A stretch of 64,000 nt of DNA from Bacteroidales bacterium UBA5536 (GCA_002426795.1 DINQ01000004.1:124001-188000); one strand, 5' to 3'. Shown: positions 16,770 through 25,243, numbered from the stretch's first letter. Translations and numbers: made by a program. The notes: generated by a model from the sequence alone, not told the origin.

Positions 16770-18743
16770 TTAAGAATGGATAATCTGCAATCCATTTACA
16801 GCATCGATCTGAATGGTCCGCAAGGTCTTTTGCTCTTTGCTTTCCAGACGGCACTGCCAGGTTGGATAGAGTACCAATGATACATCAAGCACTTCAACAT
16901 TATATTTATGCTGTAAAAGCTTGGTTATCTCATCCTTATCCAACTTTTTTCCAAGTTTTCTGAAATCGTAATCAATTTCATCACGACTTTTTTTCTCCAA
17001 CACAACGCGTTCGTCAAGGTCTTCGATTTTATGAGGATCAAGGTCAATAAGGGAATGAAACTGGATTTCTTTGCCAGAAATGAGCATAATTTCTCCACTT
17101 TTATAATCGAGATACAGATTGACCGGAATCTCCTCTGTAGTTTTCTTAAACAGCCCTTTGCGATCAAAAAACTTCATTTCTGCTTTAACAAGCGGCAAAT
17201 ATTCAAAAGCAGCTGATACCAAAGTTTCCTTTTTAAAAAGTTTCAGCGCACCAGCCTCCATATAAGGCGCACATACCTTTTTTAAGTCTCGTTCGAAAAT
17301 TTTATAGGCAACCATAAATGCCATTTCTCCGGCTTCGTTTTTAGTATCTATCTGCTGGACTTCAGTAGGTTCATTCGTAAACGACGTGGTTGGTTCTTCG
17401 TTTTTTTTCTCTACAACTGGTATAGCTTTTGGCTTGCTTTTAGGAACTGGGGAGTTGATATAACGCTGACGCATTTCGTCCGAAATCAGCGATGGCAATT
17501 GTTCCTCACTGACAACATCGTGCCGTGTAAAAAGCCAGCGAACGCTCAGTTTGCTGAGTTTTTGCTCCTGATCGGGTGAAAGCAGGAGAAAGTGGCCCTT
17601 TTTCAATGCAGGAATGGTTTGCATGATTTCGGCTGCAGTTTGTGGCGCCATCGATTCAATGCGGGTTTCTATCTTACCCAAATCCTGTTTGGTTTTCAAG
17701 CTACCAATCAGGTAAGTTGAAATCTGAGCAATCGACTTATAATCAATGTCACCGGGGTTTTGTGTTGCAATCAAACAGCCAACTCCATATTTTCGTGCCT
17801 GTTTGAACAACAGCATCAGACTTTCTTTGCACGAAGGCATTTTTACAGGTGGTAAAAAGGGTGCAATCTCGTCGATGTAGAGCACTGCCTGCAGCCCATC
17901 CTGACCCGATTGTAATGGATTACGAAGCATCCATGCATACAGCATCTGAGTAATATTGGCCATGAAAAATTCCTTTTCTTCCTGGCTTGAAAGCGTATTA
18001 AGATAGATAATGGAAATGCGTGTTTTGCCCGTATCGTGTTCGCCAAGGCCAAGCAAGGCTTCAATATTGGCAGGATAACCCGTTTCGAAAATCAATTTAC
18101 GAGAACCGATCGTCAGAAATCGCAGCTTGCGCATCAGCTCTGTCATGGCTTTCGGACTGCTGATACTGATAATAAGTTCGTTGACCGATTCAGGGAGGTC
18201 AGAGAGCAGATCGATCAGACTACCAAATCCGTCGAGTCGGATTTTTTTCTGAAAGCAATAATCAAAAACAGTTGCCAAAACAGACTCCGCGGCTTTTCCA
18301 TCGTCATTGTCACTGTCGTAGCCAATCAACTCGACCACATTTTTGGCAGTGGCCGACAAAAACCGAAGCCTGTCTTCAGCATCCAGCTCATCCGTATCGT
18401 CGAATTGCAAAGGATTGATCGAAAGCGGTAGTCCTTTCGAACTGCCCGGGGTCCAGATAAGCACTTCTGTTTTTTCTGCAAAAACATTGCGTACATCCGG
18501 ATTGAGCCCTTTTTCAGCCAATAGACTGTCATCAGTTTCGGGGTTGATAAGGGAAGCAATATCGCCTTGCGGATCAAAAATTATCATTGGCACACCTTGC
18601 AGAGCCAACTCTTCAGAAAGCACTTTACAGGCAACAGTTTTGCCACTGCCAGATGCGCCAAAGCAAGCAATATGACGTTGTACAGCTGATAAATTGAGTG
18701 TTATAGCATTTTCGCCGTTGAATCCCAGAAACAGCTTTTCCAT
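16770..18743 (-). CDS. HerA/VirB4-type ATPase
   Basis: 657 residues. Walker A is GASGSGKT (29-36), with FDPQGDIASL just after. Walker B is VLYIDEIAPFLPP and the sensor is IATQNPGDIDYKSIAQIS, all typical of the HerA-FtsK superfamily (DUF87/DUF853 branch). The short N-terminal part lacks the usual HAS barrel. After residue ~430 comes a Pro/Lys/Glu linker and a C-terminal ~190-residue domain, not recognised, ending in a beta segment (DVSLVLYPTWQCRLES). Such ATPases pump or unwind DNA or polypeptides. It has a textbook promoter and lies 125 bp upstream of the transglycosylase gene on the same strand, so it may head the whole minus-strand arm. Confidence 0.85.
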   Translation of the reverse strand: MEKLFLGFNGENAITLNLSAVQRHIACFGASGSGKTVACKVLSEELALQGVPMIIFDPQGDIASLINPETDDSLLAEKGLNPDVRNVFAEKTEVLIWTPGSSKGLPLSINPLQFDDTDELDAEDRLRFLSATAKNVVELIGYDSDNDDGKAAESVLATVFDYCFQKKIRLDGFGSLIDLLSDLPESVNELIISISSPKAMTELMRKLRFLTIGSRKLIFETGYPANIEALLGLGEHDTGKTRISIIYLNTLSSQEEKEFFMANITQMLYAWMLRNPLQSGQDGLQAVLYIDEIAPFLPPVKMPSCKESLMLLFKQARKYGVGCLIATQNPGDIDYKSIAQISTYLIGSLKTKQDLGKIETRIESMAPQTAAEIMQTIPALKKGHFLLLSPDQEQKLSKLSVRWLFTRHDVVSEEQLPSLISDEMRQRYINSPVPKSKPKAIPVVEKKNEEPTTSFTNEPTEVQQIDTKNEAGEMAFMVAYKIFERDLKKVCAPYMEAGALKLFKKETLVSAAFEYLPLVKAEMKFFDRKGLFKKTTEEIPVNLYLDYKSGEIMLISGKEIQFHSLIDLDPHKIEDLDERVVLEKKSRDEIDYDFRKLGKKLDKDEITKLLQHKYNVEVLDVSLVLYPTWQCRLESKEQKTLRTIQIDAVNGLQIIHS

Positions 18744-18798
18744 GATGAATTTGGTTTGGTTAAGAAATGATTGTTCGTCGTTGATTGGATCAACCCCT

Positions 18799-18830
18799 CA
18801 AAGTTAGGGTATCTGCAATGCACAGCCAAA
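18799..18830 (-). promoter_or_regulatory. Near-perfect Bacteroidota promoter for the HerA-type gene
   Basis: On the minus strand TTTG (18830-18827), 20 bases, then TAACTTTG (18806-18799). Both boxes and spacing match the phylum's -33/-7 consensus. The leader would be about 50 nt. Confidence 0.7.
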
Positions 18831-18972
18831 ATTCTAAACCTGAAATTTCATCTCAACGGGTCAAAAATAATCGATTTAGCGAAATTTATATTGATTCTAA
18901 ATAGCAAGTGAGGCCAGATGAAAATCTGAAGCCGTTTTTGAATATTAAAAACTATTCTTTCGAAAAAGCCTG

Positions 18973-19713
18973 TTAACCGGCAACTCTAAATACTTTTTTA
19001 TCAGATACTTGTATACATGCAAGCAATCGGTTGATGTAATGGGTACGCCTTGGTATTGATTTAAGCAAATCCCTGGCTTTCTGAAAATCTCCGGCTTCAC
19101 GGTACAATTCAACCAGTTGAACTAAATCGTCAGGAGGATATTGTTTAAGGAGGGATATGAGTCTGTTGATGTTTCGGCCAAACCCGTTCTGGTTAGCCAA
19201 AAATAGCTTTAATCCCTCGCGGTGAAATAAGTATTGGTTAAAACGAACCCGCAAACTCGACTGACTTCTGAGTAACCTGCCTATCGAGCCCTCCTGGCTG
19301 TGTCGATACAAATCGTTATAGGCCCATAGCAAGGCATAGCGCAGATAGATTTCCTGCTCAGGTTGAAAAGGTTTGAGTTGCTCAAGTATCCTGTGGTAAT
19401 GCCGAATAAGCGCCATTCTTCCTCTGTTTTCATCGAGATTTGCACCAAAAAACCGCCAGCTCCCCCATGAATAAGGACCTATTTCAGTGATACCTTCCAC
19501 TTTTGCGTGTTCATGATGTGGTTCAAGCCAAAAGGCATGAGAACAAGCAGGGCAACACACCAACTTTTGTGGATTGACAGGAAACAAATCGCTGATTACC
19601 ATACCATCTGAGTATAAAACAGATTGGCTAATAGTTTCGGCCTTGGCTTTTTTTCCGGTTAGCCAGGCCCCACAACAGGGACATTGCACATAGAAAAGCT
19701 CAAAAGAAGTCAT
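18973..19713 (-). CDS. Zinc-ribbon and TPR-like protein, DUF2225-like
   Basis: 246 residues, cytoplasmic (no signal or membrane segment). The N-terminal 75 residues hold two Cys pairs: CPCCGAWLTGKKAKAE and LVCCPACSHAFWLEPHHEH. These fit a zinc ribbon like that of DUF2225. The remainder is helical with repeated bulky positions (YLRYALLWAYNDLYRHSQEG; LVQLVELYREAGDFQKARDL), consistent with TPR units. The role is unknown. It lies in the middle of the envelope island but points the same way as the minus-strand arm, 229 bp upstream of the HerA-type gene, with its own -7 element. Confidence 0.65.
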   Translation of the reverse strand: MTSFELFYVQCPCCGAWLTGKKAKAETISQSVLYSDGMVISDLFPVNPQKLVCCPACSHAFWLEPHHEHAKVEGITEIGPYSWGSWRFFGANLDENRGRMALIRHYHRILEQLKPFQPEQEIYLRYALLWAYNDLYRHSQEGSIGRLLRSQSSLRVRFNQYLFHREGLKLFLANQNGFGRNINRLISLLKQYPPDDLVQLVELYREAGDFQKARDLLKSIPRRTHYINRLLACIQVSDKKVFRVAG

Positions 19714-19731
19714 TCAATGATATTTCCACAG

Positions 19732-19739
19732 CAAAATTA
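19732..19739 (-). promoter_or_regulatory. -7 promoter element for the zinc-ribbon/TPR gene
   Basis: TAATTTTG on the minus strand, 18 bases before the ATG at 19713. Matches TAnnTTTG. Confidence 0.4.
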
Positions 19740-19799
19740 CATTTACCAAACGAATTATAGGTACAATTTTTCACGTGTTTCATTTTTCACAATATTTTG

Positions 19800-19807
19800 T
19801 ACATTTG
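19800..19807 (+). promoter_or_regulatory. -7 promoter element for the plus-strand arm
   Basis: TACATTTG, an exact TAnnTTTG match, about 77 bases before the ATG at 19885. A partial -33 (GTTTC near 19778) is present at suitable spacing. Confidence 0.5.
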
Positions 19808-19884
19808 AGGGACTAATCAGCGAAGCACATAACTGACACTATTTTAATACCTAATATTTTGTTTCACCAATCAAACCAAAAAAG

Positions 19885-20535
19885 ATGAAAAAGTTCAAAT
19901 TAATTTATCTGATGAGTGTTGTCGCCTTACTGGCAGTTTCCGTTGTACAAGTGCAGGCACAAAGCACAAAAGATCTGAAAAAAGAAATTAAATCCAAAGC
20001 AACCAAAGAAGCCCGAAAAGAAGCGAAAAGTCTTGAAAAACAAGGCTATCATGTAAATCCCGGACAGTTGCCAATGGAAAAACAACTCGAACGTTCGTGG
20101 ATGATGGCATATGAAATAGATGACAATGGTCAGAAAAAGTATTTTATTGCTGATGGAACTTCTGTTGGAGAAACCCAGACAGCCGCTAAACTCCAGGCTT
20201 ATGAAGTGGCCAAAATCAATCTGGCCGGACAAATTGAAACAGAGATTGCAGGTCTGGTAACCACAAATATCGGTAACCAGCAATTGTCATCAGAAGAAGC
20301 TGCCTCTGTTACGCAAACGATGGGTCAGTTCAAATCGAAGCTTAATCAGAAAATGGGTCGCACCCTTACTGCTTTTGAAGCCTACAAATCAGTGGGGAAA
20401 AACACAGAAGTACGTGTTAATCTGGCCTATAGCACCGAAGAAGCACTGAAAATAGCAAAAGACATCCTGCGCGAAGATTTGCAAAAAATATCGGGTATGG
20501 ACGAAAAAAAGATCTCAAAAGTCCTCGAATTTTAA
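19885..20535 (+). CDS. Secreted LPP20-like protein
   Basis: 216 residues with a signal peptide (LIYLMSVVALLAVSVVQVQA, cleavage before QSTKD). A Lys/Glu/Ala-rich helix follows (EIKSKATKEARKEAKSLEKQ), then an LPP20-like fold: YFIADGTSVGETQTAAKLQA, the helix EVAKINLAGQIETEIAGL, and a final beta-alpha unit (TEVRVNLAYSTEEALKIAKD). No lipobox cysteine is present. It is a short relative in design of the 591-residue protein in the opposite arm. The role is unknown; a periplasmic or outer-membrane partner of the next gene product is inferred. A strong terminator follows, so most transcripts probably stop before the next gene. Confidence 0.7.
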   Translation: MKKFKLIYLMSVVALLAVSVVQVQAQSTKDLKKEIKSKATKEARKEAKSLEKQGYHVNPGQLPMEKQLERSWMMAYEIDDNGQKKYFIADGTSVGETQTAAKLQAYEVAKINLAGQIETEIAGLVTTNIGNQQLSSEEAASVTQTMGQFKSKLNQKMGRTLTAFEAYKSVGKNTEVRVNLAYSTEEALKIAKDILREDLQKISGMDEKKISKVLEF

Positions 20536-20544
20536 ACTTTGATA

Positions 20545-20585
20545 GCGGAGGCGAAGCCATGGTTTCGCCTCCGCCCATTTTTTTT
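20545..20585 (+). terminator. Strong intrinsic terminator
   Basis: The stem GCGGAGGCGAA (20545-20555) pairs with TTCGCCTCCGC (20564-20574) across an 8-base loop, then CCA and eight T. Eleven perfect base pairs. It lies between the LPP20-like gene and the transglutaminase gene. Confidence 0.92.
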
Positions 20586-20644
20586 GCACAAGTTTTTTAC
20601 TTGCGCTTCTTTGTTATTATGTATTGCCAACAAACCAAAACCCG

Positions 20645-23257
20645 ATGAAAGCAATCAATCTTTCCAGGCACATTTTCATCATTTTGCTCGCCAGTATTTG
20701 GCCTTTTTTTACAATTCAAGCGCAAACACAAAGCTTTGAAGATTTTCAAAAACAGATCGAATCGGAATACGACAGTTTTGAGAAAAAGACGCAAGAGGAA
20801 TTTGATCAGTTTGTGCAACAAATAGATGCAGAATTTGCAGATTTTCTTGCCAAATCATTTCGCGAGTTTGAATCCGTTGCAGGTAAGCCAAAAACTTCCG
20901 GTCCGAAACCCAAAGACACACCCAAATTCGATGGCAGTGCAAAAGTTGTTAACCAGACTGTTGAAGCAGCTCCACCTAAACAAATAGCTCCACCTATCCG
21001 TCTTCCCAATATTCAGAAAACCGAACCTTCCGATTTCAAAGGCGAAAAAACCAGTTTTGGCTTTTTTGGCGCACCAATCAATTTGGAGTATGATCCCCGT
21101 CTGAAAGTTCAATCGCTGCAAACAATTAGTCCTGATGTCATCAGCGAATATTGGAGCCGACTGAGTGAAACCTACTACAACCACCTGATCAAACAACTCG
21201 AAGATTACCGTACAAACCTGAACCTGAACGACTGGGGCTATTACCAGTTGATACAACAAACAGCAGCCTCTATCCAGGGAGATGATGCCAAACTCAAACC
21301 ACTTTTGTCGTGGTTCTTGCTCACCAGAGCACGATTTAAAACAAAAATCGCTTTTGCAGATGACCAGTGTTATTTGCTGTTACCTGCAAGGCAATTACTG
21401 TACGGAACTAATTACGTGCAGCTTGACAACATCCGATATTATGTACCGAAGGAAGCTCCAGCCAATTTTAAAACCTATGAAGGAGACTTCCCTGAAGCAG
21501 GCATCATTCCGGATTTAACAATCCGAGATGCCCTAAATTTTCCGGATGACATCGCCAAACGCTCTTTTTCATTTGACCTGAATGGAAAGCATTACAATCT
21601 GGAAATACCTTATAACAAAAACGTGATGGCTTTTTACAACAATATGCCACTTACAGACCCTGATGTCTATTTCAATTCGGCCGTTTCGCGCGCAACAAAA
21701 GAAGGGTTTCAACAGGCTTTTCTCCCTATCCTGCAAAAGCTACCAAAGGAGGAAGCCGCAGCTTTTCTGCTCAAGTTTGTTCAACATGCTTTTGAGTACC
21801 AGACAGATCAGGATCAGTTTGGATACGAGCGTTACTTGTTTGCTGATGAGCTTCTTTATTATGCCGCTGCCGATTGCGAAGACCGTGCTGTACTGTACGC
21901 CTGGCTAAGCAGAGAATTACTTGGTTTACAAGTAATTGGACTGGCATTTGAAGGCCATATGGCAACAGCTATTTGTTTGCCCGATGCACAGGGTACTAAA
22001 TTTATGTACAAAGGCTGCGATTATGTGGTAGCCGACCCCACTTTCATTGATGCTCCGATCGGGCTGATGATGCCCCTGGTGCAAGGCCAGAAACCGGAAT
22101 TGATTGAAATAACAGTAGCAGTGTCGCCACAAGAGAAAAATTTGCGTGCCATGCTTCAAAAAGGTGGCTTCTACCGTGCCGACCGCTTGAACGACTTGAT
22201 TATCGACAATGACGGAAACGCCTACGCTTGTGGATATTTCATCGAAAAGGCAAGTATCGGCAGCAAAACAGTTACGGCCGGAAGCACCTTTAAAAACAGC
22301 TATGTTGCGTCTTTCGACAGGGACAATCAGTTGCGATGGATCCAAACATTTCAGGGCACAGACGACAATTTGGCTTACAGTCTGTCAATGCGTGCCGACG
22401 GTGATTTGTCAGTAGCCGGCACTTTTAAAAAAGAATTAAACTTGGGCAAAGGTAGTTTAGAGGCTTCACCAGGAGCAGATATTTTTGTGCTTCGCGTCAA
22501 CAAGGGAGGCCAGCTTAAGTGGGCTACCCAGGCCGGACTCTTCAAACTAAACCAACAGGCCAATTTTATGTTTAGTGCGGCTTTTGATGCCACTGGCAGC
22601 AAATGGAATGCGCGTTTATACAGCGAAACAGAAGATTTTGAAGATTACGGCCTGCGCACCGATGACAAAGGAAACACCTTTATTACCGGTTCTTTTTTTG
22701 CTACTTCGGGCATGAATGTTGAATCAGGCAAAGGATTTAATTCAGGCAATGCTTTCGATCCGGCCCAAAGTCTGAAATCGGAAAACGATGCCTTGTTGGC
22801 TGAGCTGTACGAAAAAACCATTGCTGGTTTGTTTGCAGCCATGAAACTGATGCAGGTGAATACCATCGAGCTAAAGGGCGAAAAGGTAAAAGCTGTGTTC
22901 GATCAGTACAATCCTACTTTTATCAAGGCAGCTCCGGCTTTCTACAGCAGTTTCGGGAAAATGCGTTTCATGAAAAATGCCGGAGGCATCATCAGTATTC
23001 GCACAGAGGGAGAACAAGCTGTTGTTTTCGATAAAATTAAAATTGAAGACAATGCCAAAATCAAAGTTGTTACATACAAAAGTGGAAATGCCCGTATAGA
23101 AGTTTTTTCAGGTATTGAAATCACCAATGGCAAGTTAAGTTATCCGTTGAATGAGGTAAAACTCTACAAAGAAAACGGTGATTTGCTCCTGGATTTTGAT
23201 ACCGATAACAGCCAGATCAAACTCAATCTGAAAAAAGACATGTTGTATAAGCAATAA
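20645..23257 (+). CDS. MltC_N-like / transglutaminase-like / beta-propeller secreted protein
   Basis: 870 residues from ATG 20645; the frame opens further up only at a TTG. Signal peptide HIFIILLASIWPFFTIQA. Residues ~25-85 are a Phe/Glu/Lys repeat helix (FEDFQKQIESEYDSFEKKTQ) then a Lys-Pro stretch, matching the MltC-type N-terminal domain of the opposite arm. A transglutaminase-like core at about 370-480 has Cys in AADCEDRAVLYAWLSRELLG, His in FEGHMATAI and Asp in VVADPTFIDAP, so the Cys-His-Asp triad is intact. SBBP-like propeller repeats follow (DNDGNAYACGYF, YVASFDRDNQLRWIQTF, FVLRVNKGGQLKWATQAG). It could be a cysteine protease or cross-linking enzyme acting in the periplasm or on the surface. 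The channel-like gene begins 5 bp after its stop. Confidence 0.75.
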   Translation: MKAINLSRHIFIILLASIWPFFTIQAQTQSFEDFQKQIESEYDSFEKKTQEEFDQFVQQIDAEFADFLAKSFREFESVAGKPKTSGPKPKDTPKFDGSAKVVNQTVEAAPPKQIAPPIRLPNIQKTEPSDFKGEKTSFGFFGAPINLEYDPRLKVQSLQTISPDVISEYWSRLSETYYNHLIKQLEDYRTNLNLNDWGYYQLIQQTAASIQGDDAKLKPLLSWFLLTRARFKTKIAFADDQCYLLLPARQLLYGTNYVQLDNIRYYVPKEAPANFKTYEGDFPEAGIIPDLTIRDALNFPDDIAKRSFSFDLNGKHYNLEIPYNKNVMAFYNNMPLTDPDVYFNSAVSRATKEGFQQAFLPILQKLPKEEAAAFLLKFVQHAFEYQTDQDQFGYERYLFADELLYYAAADCEDRAVLYAWLSRELLGLQVIGLAFEGHMATAICLPDAQGTKFMYKGCDYVVADPTFIDAPIGLMMPLVQGQKPELIEITVAVSPQEKNLRAMLQKGGFYRADRLNDLIIDNDGNAYACGYFIEKASIGSKTVTAGSTFKNSYVASFDRDNQLRWIQTFQGTDDNLAYSLSMRADGDLSVAGTFKKELNLGKGSLEASPGADIFVLRVNKGGQLKWATQAGLFKLNQQANFMFSAAFDATGSKWNARLYSETEDFEDYGLRTDDKGNTFITGSFFATSGMNVESGKGFNSGNAFDPAQSLKSENDALLAELYEKTIAGLFAAMKLMQVNTIELKGEKVKAVFDQYNPTFIKAAPAFYSSFGKMRFMKNAGGIISIRTEGEQAVVFDKIKIEDNAKIKVVTYKSGNARIEVFSGIEITNGKLSYPLNEVKLYKENGDLLLDFDTDNSQIKLNLKKDMLYKQ

Positions 23258-23261
23258 GTGT

Positions 23262-25082
23262 ATGATCATGAAAAAATTTCTTTCCCTCCTGTTTTTGCTG
23301 GTTTTTGTTATTTCAATACCGGCAACCTGGGCGCAATCTGATGAAGAGGAAGAAGAAGTCGTCGAAACGATTGAAAAGCATCAAATCAGCCTTTCTGAGC
23401 TGATGCAATTGATTAACGAACAGGGAAATGAGGTTTTTTTACAGGACCTGATTATTACACCTGCACCCCAAGATGCAAAGTTTTTGATCGACAAAATTTT
23501 CTACAAAATATATGAAATTCCCGCACCTTCTTCAGAGGCCAGTTCACTCTATTTATACAACTGTGACTTTCTTTTCGAGGATGGTAATGCACTGGTTTTT
23601 GATGGTTGGAATTTTCTGAAGCTCAATATTATTGGTGTAAATGCAGATTGCCCAATCCGTTTCAATGATTGTACACTTGCAGCAGGTTATCCCATCAGAA
23701 TCGAGAATACTTCATTTGGCAATGATATTGAATTTGCGGGTGACGAAATTGATGGAAAACTGTCATTAAATAACTGTCAGTTTAACAGAAGTTTTAAATG
23801 CCGACAAGCGTTTTCAGTTGTACTATTTGACGGCTGTACTTTTGATGCCGATAGCAGCTATTTTGTCAATGCTGACAGCGAAGTAAATCATTATCAGCTT
23901 GATATAGGCGAGACAGCTTTTGGAGAAGTCCAATTAAAAAATTGTCAGTTTCATCAGGCCGGCATTAGTAATCTGTTGAGTATCAATATGTCTGCAGCTG
24001 AAATTGGTAAGCTTAACCTATGGAAACTTCATCTGCACTCTCTTGACCTCACTGATCTCAGCGTTGAAAAATCGATCCTGGGCGATTCTTTGCAAATATC
24101 TGATTATGTGGCGGTTCAGAATTTTGACTTCCCGGCCGAAAACACCAACCTGCCATGGTACAACCTGGACGGCGAAAAACTGTGCCTGCTGGTCAGCAGC
24201 CAAAATGCACGTCCCTTCCCCTATCAGGCCAAAACAAATGAATACATCAGCAACACTTTGCTTTACAACGAATTGATGAGTTGCTACAACAAAATCAACG
24301 GCATGTATCAGGCCAGGGGAGATCGACGGTCGACCAACAGTTCGTATATCGAGATCAAAAACCTGGAAACACGCATGCAGCGATACCTCTATCAGGTGGA
24401 CCCCACGCTTAACCTGTTTATTGGGTATCATCTGAATCAGTTTTTGAGTTTCTTTTCTGATTATGCCACAAATCCGGCCAAGTCATTATTAATTTCGCTC
24501 TATACCATTCTCATTTTTGCCTTCATTTATTTACTTACTTACTCTGAATGGGATGGAATCAATTTCCGGTATTTTGTCAGGCAGTATATGCTTTTGGCCG
24601 ATTATTTTATGACAGACCAAAGCCTGAAAGACCTTTACAAAAAGGACATCAAAGAGGAACATGAGCAATTCGAAAAAATGAAAGCCAGTTATTTGCGCAA
24701 TAAAGCAGATATTCCTTTAATGGTGAGAGGCTTAGGGTATCCACTGTATTTTCTTTGGACGGCAAGGCAAACATTCAGCCTGAAGCTTTATGAAAAGATT
24801 GAGTTGATGCACGGACAATGGAAGCAGCTAAGCCGAAAAAGGAAAACACTCATCGGGGTTTTGACGGCTATCATGCTATTGTTGTTTTTTATTGCGGTGT
24901 TGCTAATCAAGTTTGTCAATAGCTTCATTCTCAGCATCAATATGTTTTTGGCGATGGGATTTGGCAAAACGCCTGATGGACGTTCACCCATGTATCTGAC
25001 GGTGATTGAGGGTTTGATTGGTTGGTTGATGATCACGATTTTCACCATAACACTACTCAGTCAGCTGTTGCAGGCCTGGTAA
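23262..25082 (+). CDS. Beta-helical protein fused to a potassium-channel-like pore
   Basis: 606 residues. The start is ATG 23262 or the in-frame ATG two codons later (23268). A signal peptide (LSLLFLLVFVISIPATWA) precedes an acidic DEEEEEVV stretch. Residues ~60-300 repeat short units around a central Asn-Cys or Asp-Cys (YNCDFLF, NDCTL, NNCQF, DGCTF, KNCQF), like a pentapeptide-type right-handed helix. A membrane helix follows at about 410-430. Then come two helices flanking a pore loop, SINMFLAMGFGKTPDGRSPM, and IEGLIGWLMITIFTITLLSQ. The GFG and the TPDGR context match Ion_trans_2 potassium-channel filters (TxGYGDxxPxTxxGR), although the Thr-Val before GFG is Ala-Met. Ion passage is inference. 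Near-overlap with the previous gene suggests an operon. Confidence 0.65.
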   Translation: MIMKKFLSLLFLLVFVISIPATWAQSDEEEEEVVETIEKHQISLSELMQLINEQGNEVFLQDLIITPAPQDAKFLIDKIFYKIYEIPAPSSEASSLYLYNCDFLFEDGNALVFDGWNFLKLNIIGVNADCPIRFNDCTLAAGYPIRIENTSFGNDIEFAGDEIDGKLSLNNCQFNRSFKCRQAFSVVLFDGCTFDADSSYFVNADSEVNHYQLDIGETAFGEVQLKNCQFHQAGISNLLSINMSAAEIGKLNLWKLHLHSLDLTDLSVEKSILGDSLQISDYVAVQNFDFPAENTNLPWYNLDGEKLCLLVSSQNARPFPYQAKTNEYISNTLLYNELMSCYNKINGMYQARGDRRSTNSSYIEIKNLETRMQRYLYQVDPTLNLFIGYHLNQFLSFFSDYATNPAKSLLISLYTILIFAFIYLLTYSEWDGINFRYFVRQYMLLADYFMTDQSLKDLYKKDIKEEHEQFEKMKASYLRNKADIPLMVRGLGYPLYFLWTARQTFSLKLYEKIELMHGQWKQLSRKRKTLIGVLTAIMLLLFFIAVLLIKFVNSFILSINMFLAMGFGKTPDGRSPMYLTVIEGLIGWLMITIFTITLLSQLLQAW

Positions 25083-25143
25083 TATTTTTTGGCGAAGGGC
25101 AATAGTTTTTTAGCTGACGCTTTTTTGATGATTATTAAGTTTG

Positions 25144-25151
25144 TACTTTTG
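25144..25151 (+). promoter_or_regulatory. -7 promoter element for tRNA-Pro
   Basis: TACTTTTG, an exact TAnnTTTG match, 11 bases before the mature tRNA 5' end. TTTG at 25124-25127 is a candidate -33 box with slightly short spacing (16). Confidence 0.6.
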
Positions 25152-25162
25152 CAAAACTTATT

Positions 25163-25237
25163 CGGGGTGTAGCGCAGCCCGGTTAGCGCGCGTCGTTCGG
25201 GACGACGAGGCCGGAGGTTCGAATCCTCTCACCCCGA
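25163..25237 (+). tRNA. tRNA-Pro, anticodon CGG
   Basis: 75 nt cloverleaf. Acceptor stem CGGGGTG (25163-25169) pairs with CACCCCG (25230-25236), discriminator A at 25237. D arm GCGC...GCGC. Anticodon stem CGTCG/CGACG encloses loop TTCGGGA, anticodon CGG, reading CCG. The T arm is GGAGG-TTCGAAT-CCTCT with one G-U pair. The 3' CCA is not encoded. A terminator follows directly. Confidence 0.96.
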
Positions 25238-25243
25238 CACAAT

